A stretch of 64,000 bases of DNA from Cryptomeria japonica. Its lineage: Eukaryota; Streptophyta; Pinopsida; Cupressales; Cupressaceae. This document shows, piece after piece, positions 46,952-58,149 of the stretch. The notes beneath the pieces are model-generated. The model worked only from the letters and a program-made list of their open reading frames with translations. It did not search any database and was not told the DNA's origin. The number at the start of each line of letters is the position of its first letter. Position 1 is the stretch's first letter. The stretch is from positions 289,353,957 to 289,417,956 of the forward strand of contig NC_081410.1 in the NCBI RefSeq assembly GCF_030272615.1, in the 5' to 3' direction. Position numbers and translations under genes: made by a program.

Positions 46952-48660
46952 TTGTGTACCATCAACCCAGAAATAGACTCCACCAGTGAACAAAGTAACG
47001 ACATCTACAATCAGGGGAGTGCCAAGTCTCTCAGTCACAAAAATGAACGAAATAAAGGATCTACTACTAAAAACCAGTCAATGGCAGCACTAGATCACAA
47101 AAAAGTAAAAATAAAGGATGCATCTATGGGTGAAAACCTTTTTAAGGAACCTAAGGATGGGAGACTTGACACTCTTCCTGAACATTATCAGGAGCAATCA
47201 CCCATATTGATTGAGCCTACTCAATCAATCAACATTGGTACAACAGAAGCATCCAAAAACATACATCTAGCAGAGTCTCTGATAGAGGAAGAAAGATCAA
47301 AGTTAGTCCAATTTTTCAAAGCAAAGCAGATCAATTTTGCTTGGTCATATGCAGATATGCCCGAGATTGATCCACAATTAATCATGCATCACTTGTCCAT
47401 TGCTCCAAGAGCCAAGCCAATCAAGCAAAAACTAAGAAAAATGAATCCACATGTAGCACTCATGGTTAAAGATGAGCTAAAGAAACTATTAGACAGATTT
47501 GTTCGACCTATTGACTATGCTGAATGGATTTCCAACATTGTGCCAATTTTAAAACCAGATCGAAGCATCAGGATATGCATCGATTTTAGAGATGTTAACA
47601 AATCTTGTGCAAAGGATGACTTTCATTTACCTAGTATCGACATAATTGTAGACCTCACAACAGGCAATGCAATGCTATCACTAATGGATGGTTTTTCAGA
47701 CTATAATCAAATCAAGATAGCCCCAGAGGATCAAGATGAAACAACATTTACTTGTCCTTGGGGAACATACTGTTGGAATGTCATGCCATTTGGCTAAAAG
47801 AATGCTGGGGCAACTTATCAATGGGCAATGACAACAATCTTCCATGACATGATGCATACCTTCAGGGAGGTGTATGTGGATGATTTACTAGCTAAATCAT
47901 TTACCTGAGTAGAACATCTAAGCATCTTAGAAAAGATTTTTGACAAATTGGAAAAATTTCAAGTCAGGCTCAACCCTAAGAAGTGTGTCTTCGGGGTTAC
48001 ATCAGGCAAGTTATCAGGCTACATAGTCTCAGAAAAGGGAATTGAAGTAGATCTAGCAAAGGTACAAGCCATCATGGAAATGCCACCACCTAAGAACATC
48101 AGTCAACTCAGATCCTTGCAAGGACAGCTCTAGTCAATCAGGTGTTTCATCGCTCAACTAGCAGATAAAAGCCTACCATTCAATCATTCACTACATAAGA
48201 TTGTACCATTCAAATGGGAAGCCAAATGCATAGAATCATTCTACCAAATCAAGAAATATCTAATGAACCTGCTAGTTCTAGTACCACCAATATTAGGGAT
48301 GCCACTTATTCTATACATATCAACAATAGACATATCACAGGGGGCACTATTAGCACAAGAAAATAAAGAAGGAAAGGAACGAGCTATCTATTACATTAGT
48401 AGAACTTTGAATGGATATGAGCTCAATTATACATTCATTGAGAAGGCTTGTCTAACAGTGGTATTTGCCTCTCAAAAGTTTTGACACTACATGCTAGCGC
48501 ATACAATCAAGCTCGTAGCAAAAATTGATCCTCTAAAATACTTACTCAGCAAAGAAGCTCTCACAGGAAAATTGGATAAATGGGTGATGGTTCTCAATGA
48601 ATTTGATATCCACTACACAGAGCGATGATCTATCAAAGGACAAGTGATTGCAGATTAGTT
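46952..48660 (+). pseudogene. Reverse transcriptase and RNase H of element B
   Basis: One frame with stops. RT: NFAWSYADMPEIDPQLIMHH, KQKLRKMNPHV, DYAEWISNIVPIL, IRICIDFRDVNK, LSLMDGFSDYNQI (first catalytic Asp) and YVDDLLAKS with the YVDD active site at 47,873-47,884. RNase H connection and domain: IRCFIAQLADKS, TIDISQGALLAQENKEG, AIYYISRTLNGYELNYT, LDKWVMVLNEFDIHY. Stops interrupt just before YVDD (after MPFG) and at several later sites, so no product is expected. Confidence 0.9.
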
Positions 48661-49140
48661 GGCAAATGCACCATTACTAGATAAACAACCAATGGAGATT
48701 GAATTTCCAGATAGGGATGTTCTTACTATAAACACCAAACAATGGACCCTCTACTTTGATGGTTCCTACACTCAACATTGCTCGGGTGTTGGCATTTTGT
48801 TCATCACTCCTGACAGGCACACCATACCACAATCATATAGGCTCATTTTTATATGCTCAAATAACATTGCTGAATATGAGGCACTGGTTACAGGGATCAA
48901 AATGGTCGTGGAATGGAGAATCACATAATTGAAAGTCTGCAGAGATTCACAACTAGTCATCAATCAGATCAACAATGACTATTAGACGGAAGATGAAAAG
49001 CTACTACCATACAAACAAATGGTAGATGATTTCAAACAATATTTTGTACACATCACCTTCAAGCAAATACCAAGGTTGGACAATAGGGTAGTCGATGCAA
49101 TGGCTACTATCGCTTCACTACTACAAATTGTAGAGCAATA
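48661..49140 (+). pseudogene. Archaeal-type RNase H (aRH) of element B
   Basis: TLYFDGSYTQHCSGVGILF carries the first catalytic-Asp motif; NIAEYEALVTGIKMVVEW supplies the Glu motif; CRDSQLVINQI supplies the third acidic site; IPRLDNRVVDAMATIASLL supplies the last. Placement after a regular RNase H and before integrase defines the Tat lineage. Two stops. Confidence 0.85.
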
Positions 49141-49216
49141 GAGTCATTACGAGTTTCTAGTAGAGCAACTGTTCTCCCTATCCTATGACCATTCTGAATC
49201 CCATGTTATCTATGCC

Positions 49217-50496
49217 TTGACTAGTTCTGACTCTCCGTTATATGGACCAATATACAACTATCTTAAAAATAATATCCTACCCATTGACCTATCTCGAAAC
49301 CAAAAGCACAACTTTATCCAGCAAGTTGCCCATTATACTCTCACTACTGATACTCTTTACCATCGAGGTCTAGATGGTACTCATCTTCATTGCCTTGATC
49401 GTAATGAATCTAACTCTGCTTTACCCAAGCTTCATGAAGGTATCTATGGCACACATTCAAGTGGTCCTACTCTTGCTAAAAAACTTCTAAGAATGGGATA
49501 TTACTGGCCAACAATGGAAAAAGATTCTTACCATTTTGCAAAGAAATGTCCTAAATGCCAAATCCATGGCAATCTTATACATGTACTAGCACAGGAACTG
49601 CAACCATTCACAACATCTTGGCCCTTTTGCCAGTAGGGACTGGACTTAGTCGGTGAAATTCATCCTTCATTTTAAAATGGACACAAGTTCATTATTACTA
49701 CAACAAAATATTTTACCAAGTGGATTGAAGTAGTCCCCATGACCACAGTGACTAGGAAACAAATTGCCTCTTGTATTCTTAATTATCTAATCTGTAGATA
49801 TGGCATTCCAAGTTCCATCATCACAGATAATGGACAACCTTTCAAGAACCAATATGTGCAAGAATTATGTGAAAAATTTAAAATCCAACATCGTTTCTCT
49901 ACACCTTACTACCCATAGGGGAATGGTCAGGTTGAAGCATCCAAACCAAAACCATATTGAAAATCCTCAAGAAAATAGTGAATGATGCAGGCAAAGATTG
50001 GCACATGCAACTCAATCTAGCACGTTGGGCATACAAAACTAGCATTCACACACCTACGGGAGCTATGCCATATTCATTGGTGTATGGATTAGAGGCAATT
50101 TTACCCCTGGAGGTAGAGATTCCATATCTCAGAGTATCTTTGAAAGGCCTCATTCCAGATGAAGAGTATCGAGTAAACCGACCGTAAGAGATAGAACTTC
50201 TAGATGAAAAGAGCCAACATGCCTATACTCACCTCAAAGAATATCAATAATGCATGTGTCGAAGCTACAATCACAAGGTCATCCCTAGAATTTTTAAAAT
50301 TGGTGACCTAGTCCTCAAAGAGAATCCTAGAAATCAACAAGATTGGGAAAAGAAATGGAAATTTGAACCTAAATGGTTAGGTCCCTATGTTATCATATCA
50401 GCCTATGGATCAGGTGCTTATCAGCTACCAACTTGAGAAGGAGATGTGCTCAATGAACCAACTAACAGCATCCATTTGAAGAAATACTACACTTAA
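49217..50496 (+). pseudogene. Integrase of element B
   Basis: Zinc domain: HEGIYGTHSSGPTLAKKLL, GYYWPTMEKD, CPKC. Core: LDLVGEI (first Asp), YGIPSSIITDNGQPF (second Asp) and PYYP-stop-GNGQVEAS (Glu). A frameshift near 49,935 moves to the frame with NLARWAYKTSIHTPTGA. The C-terminal module has IGDLVLKENPRNQQ and KWLGPYVI...GAYQL (GPY/F). Ends HLKKYYT at 50,496. Confidence 0.88.
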
Positions 50497-51793
50497 GCAG
50501 TCTAAAGCATGAAAAAGTCAAATTATCAAAAAAAAATGTCAAAAAAAAAATAAGAAAAAGAAAATGAAAATAAAAAGGTACAATAAAAGAAACTAGTGAA
50601 AACCTAGAAATAGGCACTATTGTGAGTGAACAAATCCTCTATCTATGTTTACTCACGAGCCTTTTATATCCACAATCAAGCACTATTGGCCATCGCCCAA
50701 CACTTTATCAAAATACCATTCTTCAGGACATACTTAGCATAGTCACTGTCCTTGTTAATCCAAATACCATTTCGTCATCTACCATGGCTTGGTAATCACT
50801 GTGCATATCCGCATCCAGAGGTAAAATTATCTAGGGGCAACATTGATCAAAATTTTGTCCTAAATCAAAACTTGCAGCAAAATCAGAGCATCTTGTCCAA
50901 CAACAAATCAACAATCACAAGAACAAACATTGACTACTTAAAAAGATTCACAACACATGATGGATGATTTTCTGAAGTATCAAATGTTTGCATCTGGCAT
51001 GAAGTTTTGACTATTTTTGCACTTAAACTTTTTGAAACTATTGGATCCTCTACATTTTCTCAAGCGATGCATCAAGCTAGAGAAGGTCATGGGGACTCCA
51101 ATATTTTTTAGTTTTCTATCTGTGAGGCGATCACTTGTACTACGCAAATACTTGTCTCGAGACATGATTCAAAGCATATCACTGAAGACATGATTCCACT
51201 TTACACATACAAATGGTTTAAACTTGTATGTTTATATGCAAGCCACACTCAGGTCATCCTGGTTCAATTATACCTTGACGCTTGTGCTATCTTGTAAAAT
51301 CAAAAATCATGTAATTTTTTCTTAGGTCATTATGGTTCAACTATACCATTATGCTTGTATAAATTTTCAACATATATTAACAAATCAATGCTCAATGATG
51401 ATAACTACAAAGAAAGCAAAAACATGTGACTATACAGGAATGACAAACAGAAGATTGAGGATGCTCAATTAGTTGCATATCATTATCATACATCTCATTT
51501 TTAAGATACATCTCACAACATATTATTATCATACATCTCATTTTTCTACATACATCTCACAACATCATGCATTATCACATCATTTTCATCACATATCAAA
51601 TCACATGCATCTAAGCATTGCATCATTATGATAAAAACATCAAAATCATATAGAAAGCATCATCCATAACACATCACATGAGGATCAAAGAAAATGGTGT
51701 CGTATATATCTCAAAAATGATCAAAATATAAAATATGTCATGTATGTCTCATACTACAACAAAATGATCAAAATACAAAAGAGACAACATCTC
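50497..51793. other. Spacer of element B between integrase and the PMD 3' end
   Basis: Non-coding; A-rich at 50,520-50,580, and (CACATCTCAT)-like low-complexity repeats at about 51,470-51,620. Here the sense (pol) and antisense (PMD) transcripts would converge and probably both be terminated. Confidence 0.5.
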
Positions 51794-53956
51794 TTAGGTA
51801 TGACTATCTCCTGAGGGTGATGGTCTCGCAACAGATGTCCCAGCACCGGGATCCCCAGGTGGATCCTGACAAGTAGGCCCAGTCATGCCTCTACTCTCTG
51901 TCCTCGACCCTGTCTGCCTAGATCGACTAGATCTCCTCGTTGTGGAACTAGGAACTCTGCACTCCTAGGGCACTGCATCCTCATAATGCCTTTGATAATA
52001 CTCTACCTCCTTGGCTATCTCAGACAACTCCCTCAGGGTGTCTCTCATCGAGCCACTAGCAACCACTCTATCAAAAGTCTCTTCTCAAGCCTCAGCTTGA
52101 CCCAACCACTCCAAAACTATATCCTGCTCAGTGGTTAGTTATGTAATCTGCCACTGATGCACTAGTAGCTATGTCTACAGGTGTTGCACTGATAACTATA
52201 AGGACCTAATCTGAGCATCCTCCCAGTAAGTCAAAATCTGAATCTGGAGGGGTACCTGTGTAGTGGGACCCTCTGTCCCTCTCCTTGTCCTCAATGCTAG
52301 TGGGGGTAAAACATCTAACCTCCTCCTCTGGGCTGGCTGTCTAAACTCATGTATCCCTCCCACCACTACTATCACCTCTCCTACCTGGTCCTCACCCCCA
52401 ACTCCAATAGCCAAACCTCCTCTCCCTCTATCCTCCGTAGCCCGCCACACTACTCTCTCCACCCATATCCCTCTGTCACCACCAACTCTGCCTCTATCCC
52501 CTCTCCTCCCTTGATCAACTCTCCCCCTATCCCCACGCCAACCTTGGCCACCTCCTCCACCATCTCCACCATCATCCCCTCCACCATCCCCACCTCCCTC
52601 ATCTAGATCCTCTCCATCCTCTCCCCATCTCCCTAGCCTCTTGGGCTGCTCATCCTCCTCATCATCAAACATAGGAATCATCTCCATTGGATCCGATATC
52701 CTGGCCACAACATGATTCGCAAAGAGTGTTGCGAACTCATCGGTCATCCCCGCATCCACTATCCCGTAGGTATAGTCCCATATCTGGTCAGCTAGGTGAA
52801 AGAACTCAACCACCACTGCGCTATCAATAGTGGGTCCCCACTCTGGTACATCTTGCCTCCGTCGAGCTTACAAGAAGGCTCCCTGTGGTATCCCCTGTTG
52901 TCGTCCATACTGCCGCAACACTCAATTTTGCAAGAATCTCTCAATAACAAAGGATGTCTACCCTATCAAAAATCAAGACATGTAGACATAGGGAATCTCC
53001 TTCCCATCCTCTACCCACACCTCACAATCCATATACGATCTCCAGATGACTGTATCAATATCATCTAGCACTCACCTCCAATGCTCTAGTTTGCCTAGCT
53101 TACGCTGGACAACTATCCCTCTATATTCATAGGCATACGTGCAACCAACTAGCTTATCTCTATCTACAAGTGGCCTAGCTATAGGAATATGCTCCCACAC
53201 CCATACCTATAGCAACGTGACCCCAGCTAATAGACTGTTATATCCCAAGTAAACCACCTGATGGAGATCCCTGTATAAGTGGGCCAACATAGCAGATCCC
53301 CACACAAATCAGCGACCCTGTGTCACCATGTCCTCCAAGACCAACCCCCATCCCACTGCCAGTCCCTTTGACCTATAATCAGGATATAAGAAACCACCTA
53401 TGAATCCTACCAGTATTGATGGTAGAGGGGCATAATCCAAATCAATGAACTCTTGCCAAGGGATCTCATACCCACAAACTGTATCATCCTGTAATATCCG
53501 GCAAAGAGCCTATGTCCCACCCTCCTCGGTCTACTCATATGGTAAAAGTGCACCTACCATGGGAACCTGTAGAATCCAGTAGCAATCCTTAGGTGTCACT
53601 ATGATCTCACCTATCGCCAAATAGAAGGTGTTGGTGTCACTATGCCACCTCTCAGCCAAAGTTGTCAATAAACCCCCGTTAATGATATACCGGGGCATCT
53701 CTAACAGAGAGGATAGTCCACACCTCTCAATGATAACCCTGTCTATCTATGTTAATCATGGTATCAATGACCACGGTCTTGGAAATCACTCTCGCGACTA
53801 CACAACCCCAAGTCTCTCCTGTCACAAGGACAACATGTCCAATATTAGTTTCCTCATCAAAACAATTCATCTCAAAATCAAATTCATATCAACTTGAAAC
53901 ATTGAAAATCTAATCAAGTTCCACATCATATCAAATCCATATCCATATTAGATCAT

Positions 53957-54131
53957 ATCAACTTGTAACACAACTCAAGTTCCACAATCATATCAACTTG
54001 TAAAGCAACTCAAGTTCCACAAATATATCAACTTGTAACACAACTCAAGTTCCACATTCATATCAACTTGTAAAATAACTCAAGTTCTAGAACCATATCA
54101 ACTTGTAAAACAACTCAAGTTCCACATTTAT
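53957..54131. repeat. 35-bp tandem repeat, five copies, in PMD-B intron
   Basis: ATCAACTTGTAACACAACTC followed by AAGTTCCACAATCAT; five units of exactly 35 bp, plus looser ATCAACTTGAAAC copies on both sides. Confidence 0.93.
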
Positions 54132-54429
54132 ATCAACTTGAAACAATGCATATAAAATCAAGTTCATATCCCATCAAAAATCCATATCAAATCCACATCA
54201 TATCGTATCAAAATATCAACTTCAACTTGAAACATTGCAAGTCAAATCAAGTTATCTCCAAAATCCATATCAAACAAACCATATCGGAACTCATATTGGA
54301 GAAATTATCAAAACAACGACAGCAGACACGCAGCCTACCTATCACACCCATCCCGACAAAACTGGCAAACACCTACATATCTTTCTTCATCTCATAATCC
54401 TCACCAAAATCCTACTTTACCCAAATTTT

Positions 54430-54905
54430 TCTGCCCACGCGCTGAAAAATTGTATCCACGCGCTACACTGCTCTACGTGCACTATCCAACAATCTCCATG
54501 CTCTATCAAATGCATCCTAAGCGCTAAAAGGAACCTATGCACTATGTTGATATATCGATGTGCCACCCAAAACACCCTAAGCACTAAAACCCCCTATGCG
54601 CTATCCTAATTTGGCCCTATACTGCAAACCTAACCCTATGCACTAGGTCACACCTACATGCTACCCTAACCTACCCATGTGACCCCTGGCTAACCCTAAG
54701 TTCTAGGTCTAAGTGATGCACTACCCACTTCCGCCTACGTGCTACCCTATGCACCCGCTACGCTAAACTATGTCTATGTGCTATCCTAACCCCTTGCTGC
54801 GCTAACCTAAAATACTCGGATGCTACCCTAGTTCTTAGGACACTACGTGCTACATTTTGTTTCGTATGCACTACGGTTTTCACCAAATGCGCTAAATAGT
54901 TAATT
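54430..54905 (-). repeat. AGCGCATAGG motif array in PMD-B intron
   Basis: Plus-strand forms ACGCGCTG, ACGCGCTAC, ACGTGCACT, AAGCGCTAAA, ATGCACTATG, ATGCGCTATCC, ATGTGCTATCC. On the sense strand this is (G)ATAGCGCATAGG, the same core as in element B's gag leader. Steps are about 17-23 bp, several exactly 21. Confidence 0.65.
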
Positions 54906-55130
54906 TTCGCGACAAAAATAAGAAACCTGACTAAAAACGACAAAACAAAAATCAAAAAGGGGTCAAAAATGATAACTTATCGGTGGTCCATACATTGCGG
55001 GCCTCTGATACCTCCGAATGCACTCAAATTGATGAGAACCAAAGGGAACTAGCATCTTGACTTTCTCTCCAAGTGTCACTTTCTCTAAGTCAACAAGCAC
55101 AAATGAGACAAAATCAATCACTTTTTACCA

Positions 55131-55138
55131 TTTTATAG
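55131..55138 (-). promoter_or_regulatory. TATA box of PMD-B
   Basis: Minus strand CTATAAAA within ACCCTATAAAATGG, 76 bp before the ATG. Confidence 0.6.
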
Positions 55139-55141
55139 GGT

Positions 55142-55405
55142 AAATGGAAATTAGGGTTACATGGTGGAACATGAAAATTGCTCGTGGTCTCACTTCTAAC
55201 CCTAACAAACATCATTATCAGGAGATGAATCAAATTATCACATTCAATATAGACAAAATTTAAAATGTGATCAAATTTATCAACTCAAATCAAAGTTTCA
55301 AATTTTTGATTCATCTCCTGAGGGGGCATTATCAACATCATATCAAATATGGGGCATCATTTATCAAATCTGGGGCACGACATGAACATCTCGACATGAC
55401 ATCAC
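55142..55405. other. Remnant of the PMD-B upstream region up to the rearrangement joint
   Basis: Plus-strand purine words GAGGGGGCATTATC, ATGGGGCATCA and CTGGGGCACG resemble those near the PPT of element D. No PPT-LTR joint follows; homology to a C-like element starts at about 55,406. Confidence 0.5.
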
Positions 55406-56938
55406 ACTGACTATCTAGGGGATAGATGTCTTTTTTTCTTGGTGAAGCTATTTTGTGATATTGTATTTTGATTTTCAATTAATTGTTGTTCCACCATATA
55501 TAATTGTTTTAGCATTTCTTGAAGTCTGGTGTTCTTGATATCATGAAATTTTATCTCAAGAGGTGTCATTGAATCTTTTTGTTGAGCTTGAATGTCATAT
55601 ATTTATTGCTTGAGATTTTGAATTTGTTGGGCCAAGGTAGCCATGGGCTTCTTACTTTTGTCAGAATTTTAGGAAGAGCTTTTGGTTTGAACAGGTATTT
55701 ACAACCGATGTGACGAATGGTGAGATGTGATGCAGATCTCAAGATTAAATCAAAGCTAGTTACATGTTTGACATAGTGATTTGAGAGAATTGACTAAGAC
55801 TCGGTCTGGTTTCAGGAACGATATATCTTGTATAAGACATGATCTAAGTAACTTAGGTTGATTAAGTTTGATAAGTAGTTGATTGAACTATTTGAAAGAT
55901 GATCGACAAAATCATGCAACACAACAACAGGGCTACACTATCAAGATTGTTTACGCTCGAGATGAAAAAGACCAAATAAATGCTTACTATGACTAATTAG
56001 GCAAGTATGACAATTCTGGAAAAATTGTGCAAACAGACAAGTTTTTGGATTAACAAAATCAGAAATTTGTATGACAGTATTTAGATCTAGATGACAATTT
56101 AGAAAGTCTCAGATGAGACAAATAGTTTCTTGTACGAGTTGCTGCCTATACTCACACGACAATTTAGTGTTCTCCAAATGAAAATCTAATGAAGATAATG
56201 ATTACTCGTACGACAGTTTATTAAAGGTCAGACAATAATTCTCTAGGACCATAACGATAATTCTAAAGACCAGGACGACAATTCTGATAGGACCAAATGA
56301 CAAACTGACAAGATGAATTCAAACTCGTACGACAGCAGGTCTATAACTAGACGATAAAATAGCAAACTCGTACAATAATATATATAAAGCCAAATGATAA
56401 TTCAGTAGACTCGTACAATAGAGGACTAGATAGAGACTATTTTTTGACACAGACAGAGTTTTGATCACTGAGTTTTTTTACGGTGTTGATTTTTTTCTCC
56501 AGTTTCAGTTTCAGGGATGAAAATGTAGTAAACATGCAATATGTAAAATGACTTTAAGCACAACACGCTAACCCTACGAAAGTTGACTTAGAGAAGAAAA
56601 CCTTTGCTTGCAATCTCATGTACACACCTAATAGCTAATCAGAATATGGCCACTAAGTCTCACGCAATGAATTCTCAACGCCATATTAGCCAACTCCATA
56701 CGCTAATGGGAGCACAAAAAGGCAAGTATCTTGGGAGAGTTACTATCTCTCTTGCACAAAGATTATCCCCCTTTCGGAGGTGAATCGAGTAGCCTCTATC
56801 TTATAGTTCTTAGTCAAGAATTTCGTTCAAAATTACCCCTTGAAGTCACACAAGCATGATTGAGGCCTATAGCCCAACAAGGTACCAAAACAAGTTGTTG
56901 TCATGTAAATGTGATTGAGACCACGAGGCCCTACAAAA
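55406..56938 (-). mobile_element. Fragment F: N-terminal gag and leader of a C-like element
   Basis: Collinear with 35,085-36,630 of element C at high identity (from CTGACTATCTAGGGGATAGA to GAGGCCCTACAAAA). It includes the start of the capsid-less gag frame (PMAxLAQQIQNLKQ type) and the gag-proximal motif array (55,990-56,420), with more CpG intact than in C. No LTR, PBS or PMD is attached; both ends are abrupt. Confidence 0.85.
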
Positions 56939-57540
56939 CTCTGACTTTGCACCGAAAGACTAAGGGAAGTGCAATATAGAACTTAAACTCCGATTTTGCA
57001 CTATCTTAGAAAAAAGACTTAGTAAGACAACTAGAGTTAATTTTTCAAATTAATACCAAGAGCTAGGATCAAGAAAAAACTACATAGATCTTGAAAGATT
57101 AACGAGGGAAACAATTACCTCAAAAAATAAATTTAGAGAGTTGAAGCACAAATTTGAACAAAAATTCGTAGGGGTTATCCAGTTTTTGCATAATAATAAA
57201 AAACATGGATAACACTTCCAAGTTGCAGTTGCAAATAGAAGAGTCCATAACTGTAAAGTGATCATGTAAGCAAAACTCTTTTACATAATTGGTCTTGTTA
57301 TCTTTATTTACCAAACCTTAGGAAGTGAGAGTGTCTCCAAGTTGAGTAAGAGGTGGGTGAAGAGAGACTATTCTTTTTATGAAACTTTGGCCAAAGTGTT
57401 ATATTAGTCACTACATACAACAACTCAAGTTCACAAGTGTAGCTAGAACATAGATCATTCCAAATTAGCAATACATGGTTAGAAGAAAGTCTATAGTAGT
57501 ATGGTCAGATTGAGATATGTGGCACATGACACCAGTACTC
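56939..57540. other. Unassigned segment
   Basis: Two short overlapping minus-strand frames (57,314-57,080) have no recognisable domain. No repeat partner in the window. Confidence 0.35.
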
Positions 57541-57962
57541 TGATGGCACCACATAGGTCCATTTGTCTATACTCCTTGTGAAGGGTAGGGCCACTTCTAA
57601 TAGGGAGGTGTGTGGGGGACCATTGATCTATGTTTGGAGGTGTAGTGCCCTGGTGATGCTCTCCCTCCTACAATTGACTAGTCGAGGCTTGCAAAACGGA
57701 TACAAAACTCACCTAGTGGTAAAACTGGTAAAACTCATTTATATTATGATTTTCTTTATGATACTCTATGCAATTAGAAATGAAGAAAATATATCCTTCA
57801 TTATGTTTTTCTGTTAAGAATAGTTAAAGTAATTTTTTTTTTTAATACATTTTTATGAAAAGGAAAAGAAAAAAAAGTATACATTTACTTGTTATGATAT
57901 TTCATCTTGTGTAAAAGTAAAAATATTTATTTTCCTGAGAGTTAGGTTTTAGGGTTGTTACA
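57541..57962 (+). repeat. Probable 3' part of the 5' LTR of element G
   Basis: Ends at TTAGGGTTGTTACA, followed directly by a PBS-like TGGTATTAGATTACAAGG (57,965). The left boundary is not determined because no second LTR is present. Confidence 0.5.
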
Positions 57963-57964
57963 TG

Positions 57965-57974
57965 TGGTATTAGA
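57965..57974 (+). other. Primer-binding site of element G
   Basis: TGGTATTAGA, one C-to-T change from TGGTATCAGA of the tRNA-iMet PBS. Confidence 0.65.
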
Positions 57975-58149
57975 TTACAAGGTTCAACTCATGGACCTAT
58001 GAGCTCACTACAAAGTTGATGTTTGCATGGCTTCCTATAGAAGAATGGTTAGGTTTAAGAAAATTGCTAGGAAACGGTTGCTAGGAACCATATATTCTTG
58101 AAGTCAAGGATAGAGAGGTCATCTCTTATTAAAACCATTGAAGGAACCA

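Larger units (their letters stand above)
51794..55055 (-). pseudogene. TE-borne plant mobile domain gene, copy B (two exons, frame preserved, many stops)
   Basis: Exon 1: 55,055-54,981, 25 codons beginning MLVPFGSHQFECIRRYQR, parallel to copies C and D. The donor is ATAAGT (mutated GT). Intron: 54,980-53,819, ending in CAG. Exon 2: 53,818-51,794, exactly 675 codons including the terminal TAA, no frameshift, about 19 internal stops. PMD core: GLLTTLAERWHSDTNTFYLA, GEIIVTPKDCYWIL, GLAVGWGLVLEDM, WGSAMLAHLYRDLHQVVY and LEHWR-stop-VLDDIDTVIW. Then DYTYGIVDAGMTDEF and RISDPMEM, a Gly/Asp/Arg low-complexity linker (52,640-52,440), and a helical C-terminus with EVEYYQRHYEDAVP and GDPGAGTS. At least five stops align with Arg or Gln in copy D. 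Antisense to gag-pol of element B. Confidence 0.85.
38591..55405 (+). mobile_element. Element B: near-complete Tat-lineage Ty3/gypsy element with antisense PMD gene, 3' LTR missing
   Basis: 5' LTR, tRNA-Lys-type PBS, 3-kb leader with motif arrays, gag, protease, G-patch, acidic spacer, RT, RNase H, aRH and integrase on plus, then the PMD gene on minus. It inserted into element C's 5' LTR. At 55,406 the sequence switches to a fragment of a C-like element and neither B's 3' LTR nor the missing 61 bp of C's LTR reappears, so the 3' end was lost by rearrangement (or the join is an assembly artefact). Confidence 0.88.

Noticed and set aside
57080-57314. Two overlapping minus-strand Leu/Phe-rich frames as a membrane protein
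   Set aside because: No start context, homologue or second copy; AT-rich chance frames are common here.
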